Assembly (NCBI GenBank): GCA_003313425.1
Contig: NHZP01000067.1
Coordinates: forward strand, 152,898-216,897
DNA length: 64,000 bases
Direction: 5' to 3'
Source of the DNA: Pseudopyrenochaeta lycopersici
Taxonomy: Eukaryota > Ascomycota > Dothideomycetes > Pleosporales > Pseudopyrenochaetaceae
Below, piece after piece: positions 22,544 to 35,890 of the stretch. A program made the position numbers and the translations under genes. A model generated the notes under the pieces. It did no database searches. It saw only the letters and a program-made list of their open reading frames with translations, and had not been told where the DNA came from. The first letter of the stretch is position 1. Every line of letters begins with the position of its first letter.

Positions 22544-25500
22544 CTTATTTAAACAGAGCTCTATATAGGTAGCTATTTAGATCCTTCTATTTATTTAATT
22601 CTTTTAGAAGTTAATTATAATATAATTATTCTTTCTACTCTTATTTTAGAAGTACAGCTGTAGTAATTACTGCGTACAGCGTTTTATACTCCTTACTTCC
22701 TACTTTATAAGCAGCGTTTATAGTTAGGAAGTTTATTTAGAGGATCTCTCGCTTTCTTTAATTATCTAAACTATATAGTAAGCTATCTCTATTAATTACT
22801 GTAAGCTGTACTCTCTTCCTTGCACCTCTTACCTAATCTAGTTTATTAGGATCCCTTAGGTCCTGTTTCTTAAGCCTGCGGCTCGCGCGGCTCGCTTCTC
22901 CCTAGATTTTGCGATTGTACGCTCGCTTTAAAGGTGCCTAATCTACGTTGTGTAGAGCCTAAGAATAAGGGCTCCTACTCTAAGAGGCAGGAGCTGTTTG
23001 TTTAGCTCGTTAGTCTTCACGACCTTATAATTTGCCTAGCTTACCTCCTTCTCTAGTTAAGTGCACTTCCTATAGGTTACTAGTATAATTACCTTCTCCT
23101 TATTTCCTTAGAGGCTTATTCTCCTTTGTCTCTTTCTGGCTCTCTAGCTCTAGGGTTAGCTTAGGAGATAGGAGACCTATTTACTTATTTAGTCCTGCGT
23201 AGATCTCTAGAGGATTGCTAGCCTAGCTTTCCTCTTGCGCAGTTAGTATTAGTCTAACGTCCTAATCTTTTAGTTAGCTAACTATCTAATTATTTCTTTA
23301 AACTATAGCACCCCTAAGCTCTTACTTAGAGGACTAATAAGTTTCTTAGCCTTCTTACTTAATTATTTATTTAGGTAAGAGCTCTAGGATCTCTCTAGCG
23401 TGTAGTACTTTATCTAGCTTATAGAGAATATAAATAATCTTTATAGCTTCTTCTATTATAATTATAGTAATCTCCTTTTTATCTTTAAAGAATAGTTCTT
23501 TATTAAAGGTAACGTTTCTTGTAGTAATTACCTAATTAAGCTTTAGGACCTATATATAGTATATATTAGATACTTTGTATCTAACTAGGTAACCTATATA
23601 GCCCCTTAGGGTTACTTTAAACCCTTGCTTATTACGTCTAGCTACTCTTTCCTTATTTAAAAGGTAAGCTTAGCAGCTATACGCGTGTATCCTGCTCTAA
23701 TTAGGTCTTAGATTAGCTGTAATGTAACGTACTTGCGCAGGGCTGTACTAATAGAGGTACTGTGTAAACTATGCGTTAAGCACCTTATTTAGTAAGCTTA
23801 GATTATGCGCTTATAAAGGGCTTATATTATATAGCTAAGCTGCTGCTTCTATTACTTCTAGCTAGAGCTTTACTAAGAGCCTTACTCTACTTCTTATTTT
23901 AATTAACTTAGTAATAATCTCTTAACCTACTCTTTCTAGGCCTCTATTTAGCTCGTGGGTATAGGCTAGAGAGGGCTCTATTTCTATCCCTTGCTCCTTC
24001 GCCTATAGCTTGTAGGTTAAGGTACCTCTCTATAGAAGTGTAGCTATGTCTCTGTCTTACTATAGTTTATAGATCTTAAGCTAATACTAAGTCTTTACCC
24101 TACTCTAGAAGTTTATAAGGATCCTTATAATCTCTATAAGCGTTTTCCTTTATAGAAGGTATATAGTAATCTTTCTACTATAGTTATATTTAAGTAGGAT
24201 AAACTATTATTCCTTAAGCTTTCCTGTTAGTATATTAAATAGATCTTATACTACTCTCTAGAATAGCTAAGGTAATTATTCCTAAGGTCTTTATAAGATT
24301 ACTTACTTTGTATATGTTACAGCGTAGTGCTTATACTTTACACGCGTTATCCCTTTAATTTTTACGTTTTACGCCTTTATTACTAACGCTTAAAGAGTAG
24401 TAAGTCCTAAGTAACCTACTCTTAAGTGCTATAGCTCCTTAGAATTACTCTTTAGATAAGTTCTCTATAACCTTAGTTATAAGCGCTCTAAGATTACTAC
24501 GTTAATTAAGATATAAGAGTAAGGCTTATACTTTAATTTAATAAAAGTAAGGTTATAAGCTCTCTTAAGCTTCGCGAGAACTATATTCTGTTCTAGTATT
24601 CCTATGCGCAGTATATAATCTAATCTAAGATACTAGAGCTTTTTATTATTAAGATAAGCTTCTAATACTATATTTATATAGAAACTTTCTATAACTACTA
24701 CTTCTTATAAAGTAAGATTCTCTATATTCTTACCTCTTACTCTATATAGAGCTCCTTTAAGTACTCTAGTACCTATGCCTTAAATAGGAAACGCTTAAGT
24801 TTCTGCTTTAACTATTTATATACCCTGCGCCTTCTTAAAGCTTCCTAGTATAAGTAGATCCTTTGTGTTAATAAGGTGCGTAGTAGCTCTAATATTAAGG
24901 ATAGTGCTTATTAAGAGGGGATAAGCAGCGAAGTCTATTATTACGTAAACGCCTAATAAAGAGCTTAGTAAAAATAGCTATAAGTTAATTACTACAGCTT
25001 AAATACTTCTAAAGTAGGTAATTATTAAGAGCTCTATCTTAGGGATTACTTAGCCTTTCTTTATTAGGTAGTCTTAGAGCTCTTTATATTCTTTACTTAA
25101 GAGCTACTTTATAATCTCTTCTTACTTACTAGCTATTATAAGCGTTAATAATCTTATTATAACTACTTTTAAGGTACAGCACTCCTTTAGTACCTAATAG
25201 TAGTTAGAAGCTTTATTTAGCTTATAGAGGCACTTATTTTACTTTTTCAGGGATTAGTGCTTATCTAAGCGTCCTCCGAACGTTGTAAATACTCCTACTC
25301 GCCTCCCTTTTGCGTGCACGGCGTGCTCGTAGGTTATAACTAAGAAGATTTAGCCTAGCTTATCTAGTAAGATTGTTAGTTCTCTAAGCGCTGTGTTCTA
25401 CAGGATTTAATTATACATGGTCCGTGCTTACTCAGAGGCGAGCTTTAGAGCTAGTGCCTCTAGGAAGTCTTGCGCTATAAGCTCTTCTTTTACTTTATAG

Positions 25501-26240
25501 AGATTATATATTTTTACTTTTATATATAGGGTGTTCTACTTCTAGTACTACGCTTCTAGCGTTATGTTCCTCTGCTTTGCGATCTCTAGGTAGTATTAGT
25601 ATTCTACTCTAAGGTAGTTAATCATACTAGCTTCTACGGGAGTAAGCTTAACCTTAAAGGCTTAAATTAGAGCCTATATAGTGTACTTTTTCTAAGATAT
25701 AAGCAGCATTATAATTAGCGCTATAATCTCTATTAAGATAGTAGCTTAAACCTAATCTCTAACTTACTTTACGCGCTTATCCTTAATAGCTCTAGTGCGT
25801 ATTAATAATATATATTTCTTTAGCTTCTGCTAATAGAGCGCCTAGATTATCTCGTTGCTTAGGTTATCTCTGCTAGCCTAAGCTCTCTTCTAAGAGAGCT
25901 GCCTCCTTACTCTTTCTTTAGTTATAGCCCCTTTAATTATAGGGAGCTGCGGGATAGCATTATAAGGATCTAGAGTATCTGCTCCTAATAGATTAATTAA
26001 GTGCTAGACTTACTTCGCGTGTGCGTAATATTAAAGCTGCATGTACTATTCTAGCTAGCTTATTTAATCCTTAAGCAGGATCTGCGGGATAGGCGTAGGC
26101 TTAGTAATTTTATCGTCTATTTCGTGAGCGTTAATAACTTCTTAGACCTGTACATAGGGGTTATTTAGGTTAGAGCGGCAAAGTAACTGTTTACCGGCTC
26201 TTTAAGTTTGTAGAGAGAATCGACTTGCGTCCTTAAAGCG
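22544..26240 (-). pseudogene. Third Copia element, truncated and RIP-broken
   Basis: Minus-strand Copia-type coding remnant. Around 23440-23600 the translation gives YxGYLVRYKVSNIYY followed by TRNVTFNKELFF, the same integrase-RT linker as in the other two Copia elements. The gag-to-integrase part lies at higher coordinates (about 23600-26240). Reverse transcriptase and RNase H should lie below 23400 but there is too little room before 22544, so the 3' half seems to be missing. I found no LTR pair. A solo LTR follows at 26254. Confidence 0.7.
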
Positions 26241-26253
26241 CCGGGCTCATAAC

Positions 26254-26645
26254 TGTAGAGGAAAAAAGGGAGAGCTTGGTAACAGTTACCCAGGTAATCT
26301 ATGAGATAGACTACTATTTTATCTAGGAGGCTTTAGGAGAGCCAGCTATATAAAGGAGAGCTGAGCACGGCCTATTACAGGGGCTATTATACGGTAGGAG
26401 CGTGAGCAGCGTGTACGCGTGCGTGAGCGCGTACGTGCTCGCGCACGTGATCGCGCACGTGAGTCTACCTTCAGGTGTCTCCTGCGTGAGCTTGCCCATC
26501 AGCTTGCACGTGAGCGTGCACGTGAGCGCGCACGTGAGCGCGCCCTTGAATGCACACAGAAGTACGTGTTTCTCCAGGGTAAGCTCCTACGTCAGCGCGC
26601 ACGTGAGCCTACCGTACCCCAGGTCACAGCGCGTTGTTTGCAACA
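26254..26645 (+). mobile_element. Solo LTR, family A copy 2
   Basis: A 392-bp relative of 5340-5691 in the opposite orientation, from TGTAGAGG to TTTGCAACA. It has the same TATA-like CTATATAAAG followed by a longer array of CACGTG-containing units. The 5-bp flanks do not match (ATAAC and GCTTA), but nine flanking bases on each side nearly do (GCTCATAAC and GCTTATAAC), which is unusual for an LTR. It is GC-rich and barely mutated. Confidence 0.82.
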
Positions 26646-29600
26646 GCTTATAACTACTCTTAATTTTTCTTATAGCTTAAAGGTTATATACTAATACCTA
26701 GATCCTCCTAATATAATAAATCTTAGTAAGAGCTTTAACTACCTTTCTAAAATTAGGTCTGCTATCTATAGTAAGTATCCTTATTATACTCTAGTAATAT
26801 AAGATTTTGTTATATAAAACCTTAGTAATAGTAGATAACTTACTATTAGCTATTACTTATGCCTCTAGCTATCTACTAAGGTATTCTTATATAATTATAA
26901 TAAATTTCTTTCTTTAATAATATAGTATATAAATAACGTCTATAGTAACTTATTCTTATAATGCATAATAGTAGGTATTTATTAGCATCTCTTACTTATA
27001 ACTTAATAATCTTTACTAGCACTATTTATATAATATAATTATACGTTACACCTACTTATATATTCTTTCCTACTAGTATTATTAAGTAAGTATTAAATAG
27101 ATACCATTTACTTCTCTATAACTAATCTATCAATATACTTTCTATATAGCTATAGTCTTAAAATTATAATTATCTATAACTTAATAAATAGCTATAATCT
27201 TTATAGACTTTTAGAATAGATAGCTTTCTTATATAAAGAAATTTATTACTCTCTTTTTTTACGCTTAAAGTTATACCTTTATAAGGCCTTTAGGCTTCTT
27301 AAATTATATTAAAAACTAAGTAGTTACTTTTAACTTATCTAAGTATTACTTATTTAGCACTCTACTTATCTTAGTAGGTAAAGTAAACTTAAGGTTAGTA
27401 ATTAGGTTTTCTATAAAATCTTTAAGGTTATCTTTAGTCTTATCTAGCTATTCTTATTCTTCTAGCTTTAGATAACGTAATAATATATTAGTAATAATAT
27501 TCTTCTTTCTAAGAATATACTTAATATTAAAGTCTTAAGTAAAGATAGCTATAAGCTACCTATTTTAGACTTACCTAAGGACGTTAAGTAATAATCTATT
27601 AAGTTAATAAATAAGCGTTTAAGCGTCTATTTTAATAGTAAAATATTATCTATATAGCTAGGTTCTAAATTTCTTTAGCGCCTCTAATACTACCTTACAC
27701 TCTAGCTTTATTAAGTACTAAAGACTGTTAGCTTTTAACTATATTATACTTTTAAATTAATATAGATATCTGTTTCTATCTACTCTAATCTGTTTAAGAG
27801 ACGCACTTGCGCCTTTCTTACTTACGTCTACTATAAAAAGTATACCTCTATTCTTATAATTAGGACTTACTAATACTAAGGCTAAAGTAATATATTACTT
27901 TAAGGTACTTATAGCCTCTTATTAAGCCTCCTACTAGATCTACTTAACGCTAGTCCTTATTAACTAAAATAGAGAGTTTACGCGAATAGTAAAGCTAGGC
28001 ACTTATATCCTATAGTAGATATAGATACTTATAAACGCTCTTACGTCTTTTATATTTCTTTATTCTAGCTAATCTAGAATCTTAGCTACTTTCTATTAAT
28101 TTAGATATCTCTCTTATATAGTAACTTTATATCTAACTACTCTTAATCTTAAGACTCTCTAATAATACTTCTTACTTAAAATTATAGCTCTAGCTCTTTC
28201 TATATTAGCTAGAGCTCTATCTAGCTATTAAATATATTCTAAAATATATTTTCTTACTCTAGGAAATACTTCTTCTCTTCTATGGTTAGTTTTAAGACTA
28301 CTAGTAGTAATATTATTTATAAAAGGAATAGTATATAGCTAATAATCCTTTATAATCTTTATAACTACTTACTAAAAGACTATAACTAAGTTAGTCACGC
28401 CTTAAACTATTATATAGTAATAAAGTAAACTAACTAGCGTATAAAAAGTAGTTATATCTCTACTATCTAGATAAAGTATAATCTAGTTATATCCTAAGAA
28501 TAGATCTATAAGAGATAGAATATAATATCTACTAAAACGCTTTAAGAATTTATCTGCTATTAGAGGTAGATTAGCATCTCTAAGAGATACTGCGTTTATC
28601 TTAATTAACCTAAGTATTATCTAGTAACTCTTATCCTTCTTTTTAACTAGAAACTATAAGTTTTTATACTAACTAGCGTATCTTTTTAGTACCCTTTAAT
28701 TAAGTCTATTATTAAATATTATAACTACTTCTTCCTTAATAGCTTATACTACTAGGAATAATTTTTTTAACTAAGCTTTATATTTAATAATCTATATCTT
28801 ATATAGAGGATATATATCCTTAATAATTTATCCTATCTTAGAGAAAGTAAAAGTAATTACGCCTTCTCTATTTATTAATATTTTAATAAATAGCTAAACT
28901 TCTAATTTTATTAACTTAGATCTAAATTTTTATAAGGCTAGCCTTTCTAGTATTAATCTTATACCTTATAAGAATACTATATATCTGCACTTAAAAAGGT
29001 AATTAAAAGGCCCTATATTAGGAGGTCTTAGACTTTTTCTTAAGAGTTATAGTTTAATAGTATATTACTTCTAATCCTTACGCTTAAACTCCTTAATCTC
29101 TAATACTATAGGAATATCTACAGGTTGCACCTTATTAGCTACCCTCTTATATAAAGTATTAACCTAACTATCTATATACTTCCTTCTCTTTTCCTATTAC
29201 GCCTAACAGTTAAGTTTATATATAACTAAAAAGAACTCTAATTCTTATATAGCTAAAAGATTCTTAGAGGCTCTAACTATATAGTCTATTACTTACTTTA
29301 CTTATTCTTTAAATTACTACTTATTATTAGTTATAAAAATAGGTAAAAATTTACTAAATTTAATAGAAGCTTTTATAAACTTAGCCTCTTAAATATATTT
29401 AACCTAAGTATAAGATAAATAAGATTCTAAACTAAAATATTTTCTTAAGTATCTTCTACTTAAATCTAGACACTCCTCCCTAGAAAGAGTATCTACTACG
29501 TGTTTTCTTTATCTTTAGAAGTTAGTATATAGTCTCTTAGATATAGTAGAGTAGGATTAGAAGCTATAAAGCTAGCGTTTCTATCTTTATTCTTAGAAAT

Positions 29601-30240
29601 AATCCTATATATAATCCTTCTATATACGTTATACTAAATTAATAACTTTACTAAAGCGTACTAAGGTCTACCTAAAATTACTTATCTTATTAAGTTTTAA
29701 ATACTCCTAAAGTAACTAATAATAGTTACCTCTTTTACTTTAACTAAGATACTTTATATAGTTCTTATAAAAGGATTAGTACTTCTATTTATAGTAACTA
29801 CTCTATCTTAATATAAGCTACTTTACTTATAGTTTTTATATATAAGCTTTAATACCTTAGCTGTACTATATCTTAAAAAGTTTATCTATACGCTAGTATT
29901 AATAAGATACTTTACTATATACTTATTAAATAAGGCCTAGTAGGTTAAAAGCTTATACTATATACAAGCTATACCTATCTTCTTTTAAATTATTATAGCT
30001 TCTTTTTTAGTAGGATTAACTATAGCTTTATACTAAGAGTTATATATTCCTAGGGCTTTATACCTAGTTTAGGTATTAAAAGTCTTAAATTATATTAAGT
30101 TAAGCTCTAAATTTAGTTCTTTTTTAAGACTAATAGTCTCTAATAAATTTAATTTACCCTTTTCTTTATTAGAAAAATGCCCCTAAATATTCATAGTAAC
30201 TTAAGTAGACATAGAGTTATATAGGGTAAGGTACTGTAGT
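26646..30240 (-). pseudogene. Gypsy element of a second lineage, RIP-broken
   Basis: Minus-strand pol remnant. Around 28450-28680 it reads as RT: a block like FLVKKKDKSYQIIL, then NAVSLRDANLPLIADKF, then YYILSLIDLFLGYNQI, with SRDITTF after it. This matches a Gypsy lineage with the words AVTIRDA and DLFxGFD. RNase H and integrase would lie at 26700-28000 and gag beyond 29000. Frames are broken by TAG/TAA stops and the LTR ends were not found, so the limits are approximate. Confidence 0.75.
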
Positions 30241-31060
30241 ATTAACTAATTAAGTGTTAGTAGGTCTTACTTAGCTAACCTAGTCATTACTAATTAGCTA
30301 GCTAGCTTAATACTTAACACTATAGCGTTTCCGCTAGCTAATAATATAGTAGGCTTATTAATTACTTTTAATATATTTCTAACTTATTTTTAAAGCTAAT
30401 ATTAGCTTATAAGGTCCCTAAAACTTATACTACGCACCTCCTAATATAGTATAGTAGTAGTAATATAGTTTAGATATAGGCTTAGTAAATAATAGAGCTC
30501 TATATTAGTAAGCTTATTACTCTAGTTCTTCTTTTTCTTATTTTAACTAATCTTATATATAAACAGCTTTTCTTTTCTTTTCTCCTACCCTGCTGCACCC
30601 CTTTAAATTACTATCGTTACCTCCGTCACCTCCGTCTCTACATTATTCTGCCCTCAGATTCTAAAAATCTCCTCTATATACCTTGCTGTCGCCCTATAAA
30701 GTTAGCACTTTTTGTCTATATAGTTAGTTATACACCCTGTACAGAATATATTTCTGCTATTTCCCTGTACGTAGCACAGACTTTTTAGACTATTTAAAAT
30801 ATTATAGTCCTGTTACTACCCCTTTTACGTCTCGTTACTATCCTTTTTATAGCCTTTATAGCCTGTTATTGCTGTTTACCTTCTTAACTATCTTAACTGC
30901 CTAACTTCTCTCTTACTATTAGTAAGCCCTTATCTGCAATATACTATACAGCCTATATAACCTACTGTCTGCTTACTAATTTTCGTGTAAACTGTCTTAG
31001 CGCCCTATATTAGCTATATTTATATTACGCTTCTATTAATTTATACTTTACTGTCTTATT
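30241..31060. repeat. AT-rich tract before the Helitron, unclassified
   Basis: TA-rich up to about 30540, then a less mutated pyrimidine-rich part (30560-30700). No frame is recognisable. It may contain the 5' end of the Helitron, but I could not identify a TC terminus. Confidence 0.35.
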
Positions 31061-31069
31061 TACAGGTGT

Positions 31070-34000
31070 TAACTTGTTATAGGTCTCTTGCGCGTCTTGC
31101 TGCAGGCGCCGTCTTTCCTCTATATTAGATCCTCTACTACTGCAGAGGCCTTATTAAACTAAGCCGCAAACTTAACCTTAACTGCAGCTGTAACCACAAC
31201 TACTATCCTTATCGCAGCCTAACTTATTATTACCCTCTCTATATAATAGTCTTACGGATAAAGACTTACTTATAGTAGAGCTAGGCAGTTCTATTTCTAA
31301 TAATAAGGTAGAGGACAAAGACTTTATTACTACTGTAAATATAATAGCTTTACTAGTTCTAATAGTACTGTAGTCTGTTCCTCTACTATAATAGCTGCTA
31401 GATAGTACTTACGATAATCTTAGTAGTATGTAGACTTCTTACCTATTCTGCAGCGCCTTTTACTAGCTAGTAGAGCAGAAACTAGACTTAAGCGCTTCTA
31501 ATCTATAGTTTATGTCCTGCTGCTTAGCTAGAGAGGTAGAGCTCCCTTATTTTAAGCTGCTACTAACTTTCCTTTATAGCCTCCTTTGTAATTCTACTAC
31601 TATAGCCTGTTATTTCTATAGAGAGCTCTATACTTATAACTTAGCTTTTATATTGTCAGGGTTCAATCCTTTCAGGTTACTAGACGCAGGTGAAAGGGTT
31701 CAATCCTTCCAAGTTACTAGACGCAGGTGAAAGGTAACGATCCTGCCAAGTTACTAGACGCAGGTGAAAGGTAACTGTTACCTCTTACCTTTCACCAAGC
31801 TAGGTAACTGGATCGGGACTAGCCTGCTCTAGCTCATGTATATAGGCAGCACCTCTCCCCGAAGGTGAGAGGTATCTACTATTTTGTCCATTTCCTTTTA
31901 AATTGAGTTTCTTCAACTAAGACCGTCCCAACTGTGCGTGTTGACTGCCTTACATATATTTACTTTACTAGACTATACGCCTACTAACTACAGCGCACGT
32001 AGGGCTAGTGTATAGGTTTTCTAGATATATAGGGCGCTCTACTACTAGAATAGTTTGCTATAGGAGTTACCTAGAACACTACTATAGTACGCTTAGCTAT
32101 ATTTCTATAATCTGTAGTATACTGCAGACGTCTGTTACTAGCGAAATTTACAGCTCTAGCTACCTATATTACGCAGCTTTACAGATATATTATATATAAT
32201 CTAGAATCTATATATCTCTATATACTATACAGCCTGTAAGCAGCTGTAATAGTCTACTTTAGATACCTGTATTATTCTTACTAGCAGTCTTACTTTAGCC
32301 CTAGAAATAGGTGCTAATCGCTACTATAAGAATATCCCTACTAGCAACGAAGTTACTCTTATTATTTTAGATACTGCAGCAGCTAAGTTAGTCTGTCTAC
32401 TCGTGCTAGCTGCCTGTAATTTATCTTTGTTTTATTATATAAGCGCCGCTTATACGTCTTATATACTATTATACTACGTTCTTATATTTCTATACAGAGA
32501 CTGTAGCTAGACCCTAGGCCTAATACTTCTTAACTATAAGAACACTTATAAGAGGACGTCTCTTTTGTAGCAGACTTATTATTAGTATTACTTACACCTG
32601 CGCCCTAGCTAAACTACTATCCTATTTTAGTATTATAAGCTATTTTAGTAGTATATTATTAATGTCTAGGTAATCTGTAATTAGGCCTAGCTTAAGTAGG
32701 TCTAAAATAACTAGACACAGCTCTGCGCGGAGGTATATAGTAGTGTTACAGATACTATTCTGTAGAACGACAGTTCTATAGTAGTAGTTAGGCGCTATAC
32801 TATATTACTCTCTTCTTACTTAGGAAGCTTATAGTTTATAAGTTAGTACTACTAAGACTCTATAGTAATTATTCGCCGTTTTAAGCGCCCTATACTATTT
32901 ATTACTTTTACTACTAGCTCTTACTAGCTAGAAGTTATTTATAAGCTCTATATAGGTGAAATAGGCCTAAATTAGCCTAATCTAGTCTGCCGTGCGTTTT
33001 ATTTAAAGGTTAAGCGGCTGCTTACACTTATAAAAAGCTGTGCTACGTTTAGTACTTATCTTAGTTATATTTACACGATTAAGTACTAGAAACGCAGGCT
33101 TCTACATATCTACCTTCTGCTCTTTCTTACGCTACAGGACCGCGAGGCTTTTACTAACTCTATTACGATTAATACTACTATCTATATAAAGATCCTACTA
33201 CTATAAGATAATCCTAACAGGTTACTTACTAAGGTTATTTAGTTATTTATACTTTGTAGGCCTTATAGTAAGTATAATCCTAGGGCGCTATATATAGTAC
33301 TTTAGTTACATAGTCTTCTGCTGCAGTGCTTAAAGAACTTTCCTAAGAGGTACTACCCTACTACTATTATCTATAAAGATAGCTATCTAGAATATTAGCG
33401 CTATAATAATAGCGGTACGCTAACTATAAGGTGTAAGGGGCGCCTTATTACTCTTAATAACTGCTAGGTTATTTTGTACTATCTACTATTCCTTTATTAC
33501 TTTTAGGCTTATATTAATATAGAGGTCTATAGTATAATATATATAATTAAGTATATATATAAGTATATTTATAAGGGTACTAACTGCGTAGTACCCTCTA
33601 TTATAGATAAAGATAAGGTATAGTAGCACTTAAATAGCTAGTATATAAGTCTGTCTAAGGCTATTTAGTAGTTATTTAAGTTCTCTATTTATATAGAGCG
33701 TCTTTCTGTTATCTTGCTAGCTATTTATTTACCTAATTAGCAGCTACTTTACTTTCTAGAAACAGCTTCTATAGCAGACCTTACACGCTATCTAGAGCTA
33801 TCTATAACTACGCTTACAGCCTTCTTTTAGTATAACTAGGCGTATAGTAATAGCTGTACTATCCTATACTAGGACTTTCTATCCCGCTTTATATAGTACT
33901 AGCTAACGCGCACTTAGCGTCCTTAGTAGCGAGGTTTTATAATTAGCTGTATATACTTTTATAGTCCGCTGCAGGGTAAGCAGTACTATCTACAGCTTCT

Positions 34001-35890
34001 CCTTACTATTATTCGCGGGCTAACTTCTTATACTAACCTTCGCACATTTAATAGTATTATTTATGCAACCTTTTAGGCTGCTGCTGCTGCTCGCAGCCTA
34101 CTATAGCATAATAGGGACTAGGTTACCTATTTCTAGAGTGCTATTCTATTTACTACTAGCTTAGTTTTACAGTTCTTTTTTATTACTACTCTTCTTACTA
34201 GACCTATTACTAACCCTCTTGCTATCTAGACTACCTTCTATATAGATATATGCAACTATCTTCCTCCTGTTATAGTAGTACTTACTATCTCCGCTAATAT
34301 AGACGCCTACCTTAATTATAGTCTTTACCTTATTACTAGTCTTCTTACTAACTCTAGAAAGCACCTTTCTAACTTCTCTTTACTATTATAGTAGTATAAC
34401 TAGGGCTTATAGTCTAGTAATTAGCTTCTAGCTGCAGAGCTAGCTTATAATATTAAAGTAGAGGATACTATCTTTTAGGATACGTTTAACGGCCTAAATC
34501 CCAATTAGTCTGCTATATTTAACGCTATTATAACTGCTATTTATAATATACCTACTACTACATACTTTTTTATCTAGGGTCTAGCAGGTACTAGAAAGAC
34601 CTACCTCTAGTACTACCTCTACGCCTACTACTATCCTCTTAGAAAGGCTATTTTATACGTTACGTCTTCTAGAATTACTGCTATCCTTCTTCCTAGTAGC
34701 TATACTACCTACTCTTATTTCTAGATCCTGCTAGATATCTATAAGGATACAATCTGCCCTGTCTCTCTAGCTTCTAATCTTAGTTATTTACTATATATAG
34801 CTATGCTTATTATCTAGGATAAGGTGCCTATATAGCACTACTACTACTTTAAGGCAGTTTATTAGATACTCTAGGACGTCTGTAATTTAACTGCGTTATT
34901 TAGCGGCCTGCCTATAGTCTTTAGCAGCGACTTTACTTAAATTCTGCTAGTTGTTCGTTATAGTTAGCAGCCCGCTATTATATCTGCCTGCCTTTAGTAG
35001 TCCTCCCTTATCTAGCTAGAATTAACTGTCCTCTATTTACGCTAGAACATGCAGGTGCTTTCTAGCGTAGAGAACACCTATTTTATAGCCTAGGCGCGCA
35101 CGCTAGCTACGCCGCAAATAAACAGATCTATTATTCTTCCCTCTTAGTTAACAGTCTTCTATAGTCTAATAGACTTTCTTACTTACATTTACCTACTAGA
35201 TTGTTTCTAGCGTACTGTTATAGACTAGCAGGCGTTTAGTAATCGCGCTATACTTACTATACGTAATAATAGTATAGCTATAATTAATTATAAGCTATTA
35301 CAGGTGTTTCCTAGTAGAGCTATAGAGTTACTATCTATTAATACAGCTAAGGTTAAAGATACTGCTAATTAGGATGTCCCGCCTGCAGAGCTTTTGCAGT
35401 TATTTAAACTGCCTAGCCTCCTGCTATCGCAGTTACTGCTAAAGGTTAGCGCCCTAGTAATTCTCTTGCGGAACTTATACCTAAAGTAAGGCCTGTGTAA
35501 CAGAACTTGTTTAGTTATTACTTAGATCTCTCCTTATTACCTTAAAGCGCAGATCTTATCTAGTAAATTTGCGGGCTAGTTACGTCTTTTTTCCTGTATA
35601 AAGCTTACGTCTACTAATAAGGAGTTACCTTTTATAGTTACTCGTATTTAGTTTCCTATCTGTTTGTCCTTTATAATTACTGTAAATAAGTTACAGGGCT
35701 AGTTACTATCTACTGTTAGGGTTAACCTTTAACACGTAGTCTTTACGCATAGCTAGCTTTACGTTGCGATGTCTTGTGTTACTACTACAGTAGGCCTGTC
35801 TCTTCTTCTACCTCCTATAAGTACAGTACCTCTATCCTCTACTACAGACCTATAAGCCTCCTATACTATTTTAAATATTATATATCTAGA
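31070..35890 (+). mobile_element. Helitron with Rep and PIF1-like helicase, RIP-inactivated
   Basis: One plus-strand frame stays readable for nearly 5 kb, broken almost only by TAG codons at likely Gln positions. The Rep (Helitron_like_N) part at about 32640-33150 gives QYYQDSIVIIRRF, then LFITFTT, then YTIKYQKRRLLHIYLLLFL, where the HUH pair HxH has become HIY. At about 33360-33720 are PTTI, NIEVYSII, KYIYKYIYKGT and YISLSKAIQ, all Helitron-typical. The helicase part (34450-35880) has a Walker A-like GLAGTRKT at 34578-34601, then IIQDKVPIQHYYYF, and ends with FTHSQLYVAMSRVTT. Such elements move by rolling-circle replication. A solo LTR interrupts it at 31654-31954. The CTRR 3' end was not located. 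Confidence 0.88.
31654..31954. mobile_element. Solo LTR, family B (inside the Helitron)
   Basis: A 301-bp block from TGTCAGGG to CTTACA with a perfect target duplication TATAT (31649-31653 and 31955-31959). It interrupts the Helitron frame. It contains three consecutive about 37-bp units ending AGACGCAGGTGAAAGG and then an inverted segment (GGTGAAAGGTAAC paired with TTACCTTTCACC), so it could form a hairpin. A TATA-like ATGTATATAGG lies at about 31835-31850. It is almost free of RIP. No relative is seen elsewhere in the window. Confidence 0.85.

Noticed and set aside
26402..26694. Open frames of 83 and 91 codons
   Set aside because: Same solo LTR repeat array (copy 2); no domain, and the frames change with repeat number.
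30240..30330. Inverted words around AAGTGTTAG and CTTAATACTTAACACT
   Set aside because: They suggest a small palindrome or element end, but no target duplication or partner copy was found, so it is not called an element.
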